This document shows positions 10,311-21,050 of a stretch of DNA of 64,000 nucleotides, piece by piece. Numbering within the stretch: position 1 is the stretch's first letter; each line of letters starts with the position of its first letter. Below the pieces are notes generated by a model that was not told the origin of the DNA, did not search any database, and saw only the letters and a list, made by a program, of their open reading frames with translations. Origin of the DNA: Chaenocephalus aceratus (Eukaryota > Chordata > Actinopteri > Perciformes > Channichthyidae). Location of the stretch: assembly GCA_023974075.1 (NCBI GenBank), contig JAMFTG010000516.1:1-64000 (forward strand), in the 5' to 3' direction. The translations under genes were made by a program, and so were the position numbers.

Positions 10311-10985
10311 GAGAACGCCCTTAACGTTTTGTGAGAACCATGACTGGGGTCCTCCAGGCAACCATTTTAGCCGAAAATAGTGTATCGTTATTCCGTGACA
10401 ACTCCCCTTGAATTCTCCAGAGACCAGTTCGAAAACTTAACGTTTTGTGAGAACCATGATGGGGTCCTCCAGGCAACCATTTTAGCCGAAATAGTGTATC
10501 GTTATTCCGTGACAACTCCCCTTGAATCCTCAGAGACCAGTTCGAAAACTTAACGTTTTGTGAGAACCATGACTGGGTCCTCCAGGCACCATTTTAGCTG
10601 AAAATAGTGTATCGTTATTCCGTGACAAACTCCCCTTGAATTCCTCCAGAGACCAGTTTTGAAAACTTAAAGTTTTATGAGAACCATGATTGGGGGTCCT
10701 CCAGGCAAACATTTTAGCCCGAAAATAGTGTCTCGTTATTCCGTGACAACTCCCTTGAATTCCTCCAGAGACCAGTTTTGAAAACTTAAAGTTTTGTGAG
10801 AACCATGATTGGGGGTCCTCCAGGCAACCATTTTAGCCGAAAATAGTGTCTCGTTATTCCGTGACAACTCCCCTTGAATTCCTCCAGAGACCAGTTTGAA
10901 AACTTAAAGTTTTGTGAGAACCATGATTGGGGGTCCTCCAGGCAACAATTGTATCCGATCCAAAGTGCTCATGAGGCGGATACAT
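10310..10985. repeat. Satellite S5b, ~113-119 bp units (GAGAACCATGA)
   Basis: Six tandem units with CTTAACGTTTTGTGAGAACC, GGTCCTCCAGGCAACCATTT and TTCCGTGACAACTCCCC. Units differ mostly by one-base changes in homopolymers, which points to sequencing noise or recent amplification. Confidence 0.85.
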
Positions 10986-11330
10986 TCCTCCATGATTTCC
11001 CCATCATGTGAAAATAGCTCGTTTTTTTCTAAGTGCTCTCAAAAACCGGGTTTCCGATTTCGTGCAGATGGTAGCTTGGAAAAGATGAATGAATTTTTTG
11101 GACGGGGGAGGGGAGGTCTCGTTTCCCCTCTCCGTTGTAAATTGCAACGGGGGAGTGCAAAAGTCTCCGGGGCTTCGTCCCGAAGCGCCGAAGACTTGAC
11201 CCCCTCCCCCGTTGGCACTTAGCCGTTTTTCGAGAATTTCGAAAATCATCCATACTTCCATAACATGAGACCCCAGACCCCCGGAATTAAGCACTCCCCA
11301 ACGGACTAAACCCAGATGTTCACACCCTCC
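10985..11330. repeat. 240-bp element E1 (copy 2) and junction
   Basis: Near-identical to 5,236-5,480, including both small hairpins, then joined to an ~80-bp spacer (CATACTTCCATAACATGAGA) that is also at 20,638-20,730. Confidence 0.75.
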
Positions 11331-11705
11331 AGAACTTCATGCCCCTGGTGACTCAGAAAAGAGGTGTATTTTGCGGTGCTTTATCGTCCGCTCATCGGCT
11401 TCCATATTCGGCCTTATTCACAGCAGCAGCACCCCTCCAGTGGAGGGTATTCTCGTGCCCCTGGCAACACTTAAAGGGGGTGTATTTTGCGGTGCTTTAT
11501 CGTCCGCTCATCGGCTTCCATATTCGGCCTTATTCACAGCAGCAGCACCCCTCCAGTGGAGGGTATTCTCGTGCCCCTGGCAACACTTAAAGGGGGTGTA
11601 TTTTGCGGTGCTTTATCGTCCGCTCATCGGCTTCCATATTCGGCCTTATTCACAGCAGCAGCACCCCTCCAGTGGAGGGTATTCTCGTGCCCCTGGCAAC
11701 ACTGG
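11330..11705. repeat. Satellite S4 array, 116-bp units
   Basis: Three near-identical units spaced 116 bp apart, differing from the 2.1-kb array by a shorter CAGCAGCAGCACCCCTCC segment. They look recently homogenised. Confidence 0.85.
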
Positions 11706-11965
11706 TAAACACTGGTAACATTTGTCCAGCCGCTGGCAGGGACTTGACATCGGAAGTTGACATCGCATTTCCATTGAGCGGACACGCGTACATTTGAAGG
11801 GCAAGTCCCACGGTACCTCTGTCCATAAGGCTGACATTTGCCTTACATACTCTAGGGACAAGAGGGTACAATGGTTGGACATTTACTACCGGCCGCGGTC
11901 TGCCTAGTGCCAGGGTCCAAATAACCGACCGCAATGCATAGCGGGAAGTCGGTTATATAGACATC
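11706..11965. repeat. Module with TGACATCGGA and R2 third copy
   Basis: The part at 11,740-11,850 (GACATCGGAAGTTGACATCGCA, GAGCGGACACGCGTACAT) matches 20,935-21,040. The rest is R2 with ACTACCGGCCGCGGTC. No gene is seen. Confidence 0.6.
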
Positions 11966-13430
11966 AACAAAATAAGTGTTTATTTAGTGTCTGAAAGTCG
12001 GGGAAGATTACTTTAAACACAGGGTACACATGGCTGTATTACCCATTAATTAGTGTGTGAAAGCTGGGTAACTTTGATGGGAATTTAAGGGAGATATGGC
12101 CATTTCATCCACACCTCACGACTCCCATCAAAAGTGATTGAAATGTACAGGAATCTGTACATTTCATCCACATTTGACGACCCGAGCAGGGTGACTTTGT
12201 TACCCAGGAATAAGTGTCTGAAAGTCGGGGAAGATTACTTTAAACACAGGGTACACATGGCTGTATTACCCAGCAATTAGTGTGTGAAAGATGGGTACGT
12301 TTGCTGTGAATTTAAGGGAGATATGGCCCTTTCAAACAGGGAGATGTACACGGCTTTATTACCCCGGATTTAGTGTCTGAAAGTCGGGGAAGATTACTTT
12401 AAACACAGGGTACACATGGCTGTATTACCCAGCAATTAGTGTGTGAAAGATGGGTACGTTTGCTGTGAATTTAAGGGAGATATGGCCCTTTCAAACAGGG
12501 AGATGTACACGGCTTTATTACCCCGGATTTAGTGTCTGAAAGTCGGGGAAGATTACTTTAAACACAGGGTACACATGGCTGTATTACCCATTAATTAGTG
12601 TGTGAAAGCTGGGTAACTTTGATGGGAATTTAAGGGAGATATGGCCATTTCATCCACACCTCACGACTCCCATCAAAAGTGATTGAAATGTACAGGAATC
12701 TGTACATTTCATCCACATTTGACGACCCGAGCAGGGTGACTTTGTTACCCAGGAATAAGTGTCTGAAAGTCGGGGAAGATTACTTTAAACACAGGGTACA
12801 CATGGCTGTATTACCCAGCAATTAGTGTGTGAAAGATGGGTACGTTTGCTGTGAATTTAAGGGAGATATGGCCCTTTCAAACAGGGAGATGTACACGGCT
12901 TTATTACCCCGGATTTAGTGTCTGAAAGTCGGGGAAGATTACTTTAAACACAGGGTACACATGGCTGTATTACCCATTAATTAGTGTGTGAAAGCTGGGT
13001 AACTTTGATGGGAATTTAAGGGAGATATGGCCATTTCATCCACACCTCACGACTCCCATCAAAAGTGATTGAAATGTACAGGAATCTGTACATTTCATCC
13101 ACATTTGACGACCCGAGCAGGGTGACTTTGTTACCCAGGAATAAGTGTCTGAAAGTCGGGGAAGATTACTTTAAACACAGGGTACACATGGCTGTATTAC
13201 CCAGCAATTAGTGTGTGAAAGATGGGTACGTTTGCTGTGAATTTAAGGGAGATATGGCCCTTTCAAACAGGGAGATGTACACGGCTTTATTACCCCGGAT
13301 TTAGTGTCTGAAAGTCGGGGAAGATTACTTTAAACACAGGGTACACATGGCTGTATTACCCATTAATTAGTGTGTGAAAGCTGGGTAACTTTGATGGGAA
13401 TTTAAGGGAGATATGGCCCTTTCAAGAACG
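11966..13430. repeat. Satellite S1 higher-order array (~384 bp and ~162 bp units)
   Basis: A clean array in which a ~222-bp and a ~162-bp sub-unit alternate. The word ACGACCCGAGCAGGGTGAC recurs at about 12,178, 12,724 and 13,108; the first interval contains one extra 162-bp sub-unit and the second is the basic 384-bp unit. Units are nearly identical, unlike the eroded S1 blocks elsewhere. Confidence 0.85.
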
Positions 13431-14105
13431 ATTTGAAACCGTTTGAAATGACTGGCGGGTTGCTGATGGAAAGCAGGCGGAAATACATTGATTGTTTACC
13501 CATGAAAAGGTGTTTAAAAGGCGGGTAAAGTGTCCTGCAGCTCCTCCATGACGGTAATAATGATTAGAAATCATTTACAGGGCAGAAAGCTGTTTTTAAA
13601 AAGTGAAAAAACGATTTGAAACCGGTTGAAATGACTGGGCGGGTGCTGATGGAAAGCAGGCGGAAATACATTGATTGGTTACCCTGAAAAGGTGTTTAAA
13701 AGGCGGGTAAAGTGTCCCTGCAGCTCCTCCATGACGGTAATAATGATTAGAAATCATTTACAGGGCAGAAAGCTGTTTTTTTAAAAGTGAAAAACGATTT
13801 CAAAACCGTGTTGAAATGACTGGCGGGTGCTGATGGAAAGCAGGCGGAAATACATTGATTGTTTACCCATGAAAGGTGTTTAAAAAGGCGGTAAAGTGGC
13901 CCTGCAGCTCCTCCATGACGGTAATAATGATTAGAAATCATTTACATGCAGAAAGCTGTTTTTAAAGTGAAAAAACGATTCAAACCGTTTGAAATGACTG
14001 CGGGTGCTGATGGAAAGCAGGCGGAAATACATTGATTATTTACCCAGCAAAAGGTGTTTAAAAGGCGGGTAAAGTGTTACTGCAGCCCCTAAGTGCCTGA
14101 TTGTC
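13430..14105. repeat. Satellite S2 array, ~184-bp units
   Basis: Four tandem units with GAAATGACTGG at about 13,445, 13,629, 13,815 and 13,990, each ending in CTCCTCCATGACGGTAATAATG. Many one-base length differences occur in A and T runs. Confidence 0.85.
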
Positions 14106-14625
14106 ATAAACTGCTATTTCTGAATAATAGCAACTTTCTGAACACATGTCAAACAGACATTCTATTAAAAGTTATCAATTAGTAGCACGATCGACACGAG
14201 CACTCTGTTTATTTCACACTGCAAGGAGACCGAGCTTGAAAAGCACCTCTCTGTGGCCGCTCAAGACCCCCAAAACACGGAATAAGGAGCTCCAGGATCC
14301 CTCCCTGCCTTGAGCAAACAGGCTAGTTCACACTTCCATTACATACACCGACAAAGCCACCTCTTCGGGGCCGCTCCAAGACCCCCAAAACACGGACGCA
14401 GCAGCCCCAGCATCTCTCCCTGACATGAGCAAACAGGTTATTTCAGACTTCCATGAAATACCCCGGGGAAAAGGACCTCTCTGTGGCCGCTCCAAGACCC
14501 CCAAAACACGGACTAAGGAGCTCCAGGATCTCTCCCTGACATGCGTACTTCCAGAACCTCGCACACCTTGGGTCCCCGGGCCCCCGAACTTAAGCACTCC
14601 CCCACGGACTAAACCAAGATGATCA
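14106..14625. repeat. Spacer and satellite S3 array
   Basis: About 125 bp of unclassified AT-rich spacer, then three S3 units (CCCCCAAAACACGG) from about 14,235, in the same order as at 1.6 and 6.5 kb. Confidence 0.75.
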
Positions 14626-14629
14626 CACC

Positions 14630-15345
14630 CTCAAGAATCTCGTGCCCCTGGGAATCTTAAAGGGGGGTCTACTTTGCGGTGCTTTACCGTCCGCCCATCG
14701 GCACCCATAGTCGGCCTTCTTGACAGCAGCAGCACCCAACCTCCATGGAGGATTTTTCTCGTGCCCCTGGCAACACTTAAAGGGGGTCTACTTTGCGGTG
14801 CTTTGCCGTCCACCCATCGGCACACATAGTCGGCCTTCTTGACAGCAGCAGCACCCAACCTCCATGGAGGATTTTTCTCGTGCCCCTGGCAACACTTAAA
14901 GGGGGTCTACTTTGCGGTGCTTTGCCGTCCGCCCATCGGCACACATAGTCGGCCTTCTTGACAGCAGCACCACCCACCCTCCAGTGGAGGATTTTTCTTG
15001 TGCCCCTGGCAACACTTAAAGGGGGTCTACTTTGCGGTGCTTTGCCGTCCGCCCATCGGCACACATAGTCGGCCTTCTTGACAGCAGCACCACCCACCCT
15101 CCAGTGGAGGATTTTTCTTGTGCCCCTGGCAACACTTAAAGGGGGTCTACTTTGCGGTGCTTTGCCGTCCGCCCATCGGCACACATAGTCGGCCTTCTTC
15201 ACAGCAGCACCACCCACCCTCCAGTGGAGGATTTTTCTTGTGCCCCTGGCAACACTTAAAGGGGGTCTACTTTGCGGTGCTTTACCGTCCGCCCATCGGC
15301 ACCCATAGTCGGCCTTCTTCACAGCACCACCTGCCCTGCTGGAGG
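14630..15345. repeat. Satellite S4 array, ~119-bp units, six copies
   Basis: Six units with TCTACTTTGCGGTGCTTTGCCGTCC and a CAGCAGCAC run. The long minus-strand frame through it exists because units of about 120 bp keep phase; it is not a gene. Confidence 0.85.
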
Positions 15346-15528
15346 TTCACACTTTAACTTTTTTTACCCTCTTCTACCTTACAAATCATCCCACACTTGA
15401 GCACTCCTCACTCGGACTAAACACCTCCATGCTACCACCAGAACCAGAATATCGTGCCCCTGGAGATCTTGAAGGAAATAAACCCATAGTGGGCTTTAAA
15501 AACAGAAGACTTAGTAATTTTAACAAAC
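15346..15528. repeat. 3' flank shared by both gene copies
   Basis: Nearly identical to 6,921-7,106, so the duplication that carried the gene includes its downstream flank. Confidence 0.65.
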
Positions 15529-15534
15529 TTTATT
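15529..15534 (-). terminator. Poly(A) signal AATAAA, right gene copy
   Basis: AATAAA on the minus strand, 30 bases past the stop codon at 15,564-15,566, at the same place as in the left copy. Confidence 0.6.
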
Positions 15535-15563
15535 TACAGTAATATTGACAGTAATAAATACAT

Positions 15564-17938
15564 TCACACAGGATTTAGAGTATTTAGAAGGGGACTGATT
15601 ACAACAACACACTGAATATTTACAAGTTGATCACTGGCAAAAGTGGGTGAAGTTGGGGCAGAGTATGGCACCCTCTCTTCACCCATGTCTGAGGGGCTGT
15701 GTTCGGCCAGTGACTGGTCCCTCGTCGCTCGCCAAGCGTTGACATGTCTTGGTAGGGAGTCTTGGTAGGGAGCCGGGCTGTGCTCCTCTCCAGAGATGTC
15801 ACTGTCGATGTCAATACCCGCAAAAGTGTCTTCATTTCCCGCTGCTACTGCTGTCGATGCCGCCGCCGCTGCTTGCAGTGACTCTGTGAAGAGCAACCGA
15901 ATGTCCGCAGCCTCCTTCACAGAAGGATTATTCGCGTAAAATTTGTCCGCAGTTGCAGTGTTGTGACACATGAAATCACTCACTCGTTGGCGGTTGCCTT
16001 TGTCTTGAAACCTCTTTGCATTATCGGCGTGGACTGTGCGGAGGTCGGTGAAGTTAATGGGACCGTGGAGCCCCACATCAGCCCATGCCAACCTCAGGGA
16101 GTAGGCAAGGTTCCTGGACGGGTTCTTCCCCTCTGTGTATAGAAAGTAACGGCTCTGGGTGCAGGTCAGCGTACCCTTGATTTCCAGCCACCTCTTCATC
16201 CATCCAAATTCTTCTGCGGTGAGGTACAGCTGCGCTTCCCCGAACGCGTTGGCCGTCTTGTGGTTGCTTACCTGTTATGACAGAGTTAGAGAGTGTCAAT
16301 ACAATGTCAATCATGCATATAACTGCCAGAATAAATGCATTGATTAATAGCACTCACATGAACCAGGTAGCCGAAGGCAGTGCCAGTTGTATCCGCCTTT
16401 CGGACCTCGGCGTTGGTCATGTTGGAGTAGACCCCCGGACGATGGCCGTAAATGCAGCTCCAATGAAGAGTCATATACCCATAGAGCAGGGTCCGGGTTG
16501 CGGTAGTCGGATTGCTGGCCATCACATCCAGGAGCTGAGGGATGCGAGTGGTGGTCGAAGTCAAGCATGTCATTAGGTCGTTGTGGCTCGGCAGACCTTC
16601 CATCTTGTCACGCTTCACTTGCATCTGGTGGAGAACTACTTCTCTCTTCAGAGACTTCAATATGGCAACTACTTCCCGTTTGATTAAAATCATGTCGGTT
16701 TGGCTCAGCCTGCTCCCCTTGCACGGTGTGTCGGCCATGTACTTGAGAAAGTGTGATATATTCTTGATGTAGAAGTCGGAGGTCGTGACCTGAAGGCTTG
16801 ACTTCATCAGGCTCCGGGACCATGCACGTATCCTCTTGAGATCCCTCAAAAAGAGCCAGTCAGACAGGCGATTGAACCCGTGAGCCATGAAACTTAGGAA
16901 CGACTTCACTCTGCTCAGTTTGGAAACTGTGTTTTCCTGGAGCCTCACTGGTGGGTCGATACCTGCATAATGCTCCCGGTATCCTTGAAGATACTCCTCT
17001 GTGAAATATAAACAGTACGTTAATGACAACACATCGTGTGTTACAGAAACTGCATGTGTCACATAGCCAACACACTTACCCATGACCCGTGGGAATGTGA
17101 TGTCCCGCATTATATTTCCCCGGCCCCTGCCCCGGAACCAGGGGGAATGGATGGGAGGGGAGGTTGACGAGGCCTCGGTATGCATGGATGAAGGCTCTGA
17201 GGAGCTGGATGAATGTGTGTGAGAGCCAGTGGGGGACTCGCTGCAGGCGGGAATGGGAGACTTGCTGCAGGAGGGACCTTTCGACTTGGACAGCCTCATT
17301 GGTGTCGACTCTGTTCGGGGTCGTTTCTTCAGAATGACCCGCTCTCGTTCCTCCCCATCGAACGTGGGCATGTCCCCGGCCCGCTGATCCATCCTCTGTC
17401 GCTTGTGCTTTATCCTCTGCTGCAACTTGCAGCGCAGGGATTTCACCTCAGCAGCATATATGTCCCGCTGAGCCCTCACTGCGTTTGCCTCCAGCCTCCA
17501 TTCTTTGCAGTCCGGGTTGTCACATTCATTCACCGGGGACAAGGGTGGAGGTTGTGACAGTATATCGTCGTCTGCCACCATGTCAACAGCCCAAGCGGTA
17601 ATCATTTCTATGGTGGGGTTTGTCATTCGGAGTTCATAAAGCTCCTTCTTGGCCACTGTCATTTTCAGTTTATTTTGAACCACATGTAGTTCCTCCTGGG
17701 CCAGCTCAACATGGTCTCTGGCCAAGTGGCGATCCAGCCTTGTGCCCCGGTACTCGCATCCCAGAATGGTACAGGGATGGAGCCTAATGTTGGTCCGTCC
17801 GTTGGCCAACAACAGCAGAATTTTTCTTTCAACCAAGTTACGCACACCATGGCGCCTCTGCAGGTGCTTGCTCAGGGCGAGGTAGGAACTATTACAGATC
17901 GGACAATGGACCGCCATCCGACCTGTATTCTTGAGCAT
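15564..17938 (-). CDS. C2H2 zinc-finger / tyrosine-recombinase-like protein, intact copy
   Basis: Three exons on the minus strand: 17,938-17,080, 16,998-16,358 and 16,271-15,564. Introns of 81 bp (GGTAAGTG...TTTCACAG) and 86 bp (GTGAGTGC...AACAG) join in frame to give 735 residues. The start is the ATG at 17,938; a second ATG at 17,917 is possible and a further 5' exon cannot be excluded. Finger 1 uses C12, C15, H25, H30; finger 2 uses C56, C61, H71, H76. A CX4C pair (ECDNPDC), a basic stretch (KLQQRIKHKRQR) and a Ser/Pro-rich linker with SKSPIPAC repeats follow. The C-terminal half fits a tyrosine-recombinase catalytic domain: R473 in YGHRPGVYSNM, R578 in TDLRT, H603 and Y612 in CHNTATADKFY, with the typical nine-residue H-to-Y spacing. 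The usual H/K two or three residues before R578 is T575. Function (active recombinase or domesticated DNA-binding protein) is inference. Confidence 0.72.
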
Positions 17939-18114
17939 TTCGGTACCGGGAAATGTCACCAGAATCGTGGGTAAAAAAGAAGGAAGCGTGAAAAGACTCA
18001 CGAAAGATGCACTCAGCTTATTTTCAAATCGGTGTTTGTTTTCATTTGCATCATTGTGCGGTGTCCCATTTAGGCACTCGTTAGGCGGGCAGAGATCCCT
18101 GTAATCTCCCCTCA
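17939..18114. other. 5' flank of intact gene copy
   Basis: The frame stays open upstream of the chosen start to a GTG at 18,115, but with no ATG. The stretch may be 5' untranslated sequence or the end of an upstream intron. It is shared with the left copy. Confidence 0.4.
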
Positions 18115-19150
18115 CGTTCCTCCAGAGTCTGGTTCTCCCAAAGGATACCCGACAGTTTCGGGTACGACAACGTGGGGATAGCAGTACCCTCCGGGCGTTC
18201 CGTCCCCCAGGGGAGGCATTGAACCCCTCTCATCTGCCCCCGGGGGAGTCAGGTACCCAGAGGGTGGACGGCCAGGGCGAGGCCGCCACACATAGCTGGA
18301 GTCAGGGTCCCGGTGAGGCGCAGGACGGAGCACCCGGCAGTGGCCTCCAGCAGACCCCCGCACGGTTCCCTCGTCCCTCGGAAGGGGTGGAGAGGCGGGT
18401 GTTTTCATCTGCTGGCGGGTTGCCGGGGGAACAGTATCCTCCGGGGAGGCATCGAACCACTCTCACCTGCCCCCGGAGGAGGCAGGGGAGTCAGGTACCC
18501 AGAGGGCGCACGGGGGACGGCCAGGGCCGCCACACCGCGCTGGAGTCAGGGTCCCGGTGAGGCGCAGGACGGAGCACCCGGCAGTGGCCTCCAGCAGACC
18601 CCCGCACGGTTCCCTCGTCCCTCGGAAGGGGTGGAGAGGCGGGTGTTTTCATCTGCTGGCGGGTTGCCGGGGGAACAGTATCCTCCGGGGAGGCATCGAA
18701 CCACTCTCACCTGCCCCCGGAGGAGGCAGGGGAGTCAGGTACCCAGAGGGCGCACGGGGGACGGCCAGGGCCGCCACACCGCGCTGGAGTCAGGGTCCCG
18801 GTGAGGCGCAGGACGGAGCACCCGGCAGTGGCCTCCAGCAGACCCCCGCACGGTTCCCTCGTCCCTCGGAAGGGGTGGAGAGGCGGGTGTTTTCATCTGC
18901 TGGCGGGTTGCCGGGGGAACAGTATCCTCCGGGGAGGCATCGAACCACTCTCACCTGCCCCCGGAGGAGGCAGGGGAGTCAGGTACCCAGAGGGCGCACG
19001 GGGGACGGCCAGGGCCGCCACACCGCGCTGGAGTCAGGGTCCCGGTGAGGCGCAGGACGGAGCACCCGGCAGTGGCCTCCAGCAGACCCCCGCACGGTTC
19101 CCTCGTCCCTCGGAAGGGGTGGAGAGGCGGGTGTTTTCATCTGCTGGCCA
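18115..19150. repeat. GC-rich CpG-dense array, 244-bp units
   Basis: About four tandem units of 244 bp, near-identical, with GAGGCGCAGGACGGAGCACC, CCCTCGTCCCTCGGAAG and CCCGGAGGAGGCAGGGGAG. It lies directly 5' of the intact minus-strand gene and corresponds to the single unit 5' of the frameshifted copy. High CpG and its position suggest a promoter or enhancer role (inference). Repeated open frames are a by-product of near-identical units. Confidence 0.8.
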
Positions 19151-19785
19151 GAGTCAGAGTCAGTTAACTTTTTGGAAGAACCATAGAAAAGGGTGAAAAT
19201 GGATAAAATGTATCCCAAAATAGTGTTCCATAAGGCGGGTAGAGTCCCCTGACAACTCCCCTACCTTCCTCCAGAGTCAGAAAAAGTACAAGTTAACTTT
19301 TTGGAAGAACCATAGAAAAGGTTGAAAATGGATAAAATGTATCCGAAAATAGTGTTCCATAAGGCGGGTAGAGTCCCCTGACAACTCCCCTACCTTCCTC
19401 CAGAGTCAGAAAAAGTACAAGTTAACTTTTTGGAAGAACCATAGAAAAGGGTGAAAATGGATAAAATGTATCCGAAAATAGTGTTCCATAAGGCAGGTAG
19501 AGTCCCCTGACAACTCCCCTACCTTCCTCCAGAGTCAGAAAAAGTCTAAGTTAACTTTTTGGAAGAACCATAAAAAGGGGTGAAAATGGATAAAATGTAT
19601 CCCAGAATAGTGCCCCTTGAGGCGGGTAGAGTCCCCTGACAACTCCCCTTGCATTCCTCCAGACACCAGTTTGAAAACTTAAAGTTTTGTGAGAACCAGG
19701 ATTGGGGGTCCTCTTGGCAACAATTTCATCCGATCCAAAGTGCTCCTGAGGCGGATACATTCCTCCATGATTTCCCCATCATGTG
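19150..19785. repeat. Satellite S5 array, ~129-bp units
   Basis: Four to five units with AACTTTTTGGAAGAACCATA and GGCGGGTAGAGTCCCCTGAC, spaced about 129-130 bp, then one S5b-like unit leading into the 240-bp element. Confidence 0.85.
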
Positions 19786-20155
19786 AAAATAGCTCGTTTT
19801 TTTCTAAGTGCTCTCAAAAACCGGGTTTCCGATTTCGTGCAGATGGTAGCTTGGAAAAGATGAATGAATTTTTTGGACGGAGGAGGGGAGCTCTGGTTTC
19901 CCCTCTCCGTTGTAAATTGCAACGGGGGAGTGGAAAAGTCTCCGGGGCTTCGTCCCGAAGCGCCGAAGACTTGACCCCCTCCCCCGTTGGCACTTAGCCG
20001 TTTTTCCAGAATTTTCAAAAACTTCATTTTTGATTATTTTAACATATAATTGACCGTTTTATTTACTTTTTTTTGCTTTCCACGGGTGGGGACGCATGGC
20101 AGGCCGCCTATGAGCTTCCAAATTCGGCCTGGAACCTCCGGGAATTATGGGTTAA
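19785..20155. repeat. 240-bp element E1 (copy 3)
   Basis: Near-identical to 5,236-5,600, here including the downstream part with CTTTCCACGGGTGGGG and GCAGGCCGCCTATGAGCTTC. Both hairpins are kept. Confidence 0.75.
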
Positions 20156-20159
20156 GCTC

Positions 20160-20590
20160 CATATACTGACGACTCCCATTAAAAATGCATGAAATGTACA
20201 GGAATCTGTCCATTTCAATCACATTTGATGACCGGTCCAGGGTGACTTTGTTACCCAGGAATTAGTGTCTGAAAGCTGGGGAAGATTACTTTAAATGCAG
20301 GGTACACATGGCTCTATTACCCAGCAATTAGTGTGTGAAAGCTGGGTAAGTTTGATGTGAATTTAAGCAAGATATGGCCATTTCATCCACACCTGATGAC
20401 TCCCATTAAAAATGCATGAAATGTACAGGAATCTGTACATTTCATCCACATTCGACGACCCCATTAAAAATGCATGAAATGTACAGGAATCTGTCCATTT
20501 CAATCACATTTGATGACCGGTCCAGGGTGACTTTGTTACCCAGGAATTAGTGTCTGAAAGCCGGGGAAGATTACTCAGGGTATACAGGAC
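20160..20590. repeat. Satellite S1 block, third location
   Basis: Short block of S1 sub-motifs, diverged from the 12-13.4 kb array (ATGCATGAAATGTACAGG variant). No coding signal is seen. Confidence 0.75.
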
Positions 20591-21050
20591 TTTCACCCTC
20601 CCCCGTTGGCACTTAGCCGTTTTTTCGAGAATCATCCATACTTCCATAACATGAGACCCCCGAACCCCGGAATTAAGCACTCCCCAACGGACTAAACCCA
20701 GATGTTCACACCCTCCAGAACTTAATGCCCCTGGGGAGTCAGAAAAGAGGTGTATTTTGCGGTTCTTTATCGTCCGCTCATCGGCACCCATAGTCGGCCT
20801 CTTTCACAGCAGCAGCACCCACCCTCCATGGAGGGTATTCTCGTGCCCCTGGCAACACTTGAAGGGGGTGTATTTTGCGGTGCTTTATCGTCCGCCCATC
20901 GGCACCCATAGTCGGTCCAGTCGATGACAGGTACTTGACATCGGAGGTTGACATCGCATTTCCATTGAGCGGACATGCGTACATCTGAAGGGCAAGTTCC
21001 ACGGTACCTCCGTCTCTAAGGCTGACATTTTCCTTACATACTGAGAAATA
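20590..21050. repeat. E1 fragment, S4 units and TGACATCGGA module
   Basis: A 3' scrap of E1 (CCGTTGGCACTTAGCCGTTT), two S4 units at 20,720-20,920, and a module matching 11,740-11,850. This is the right edge of the satellite mosaic. Confidence 0.65.

Noticed and set aside
18313..19048. Repeated 163-codon plus-strand frames
   Set aside because: They are copies of the 244-bp GC-rich unit; the frame changes from unit to unit and there is no known motif.
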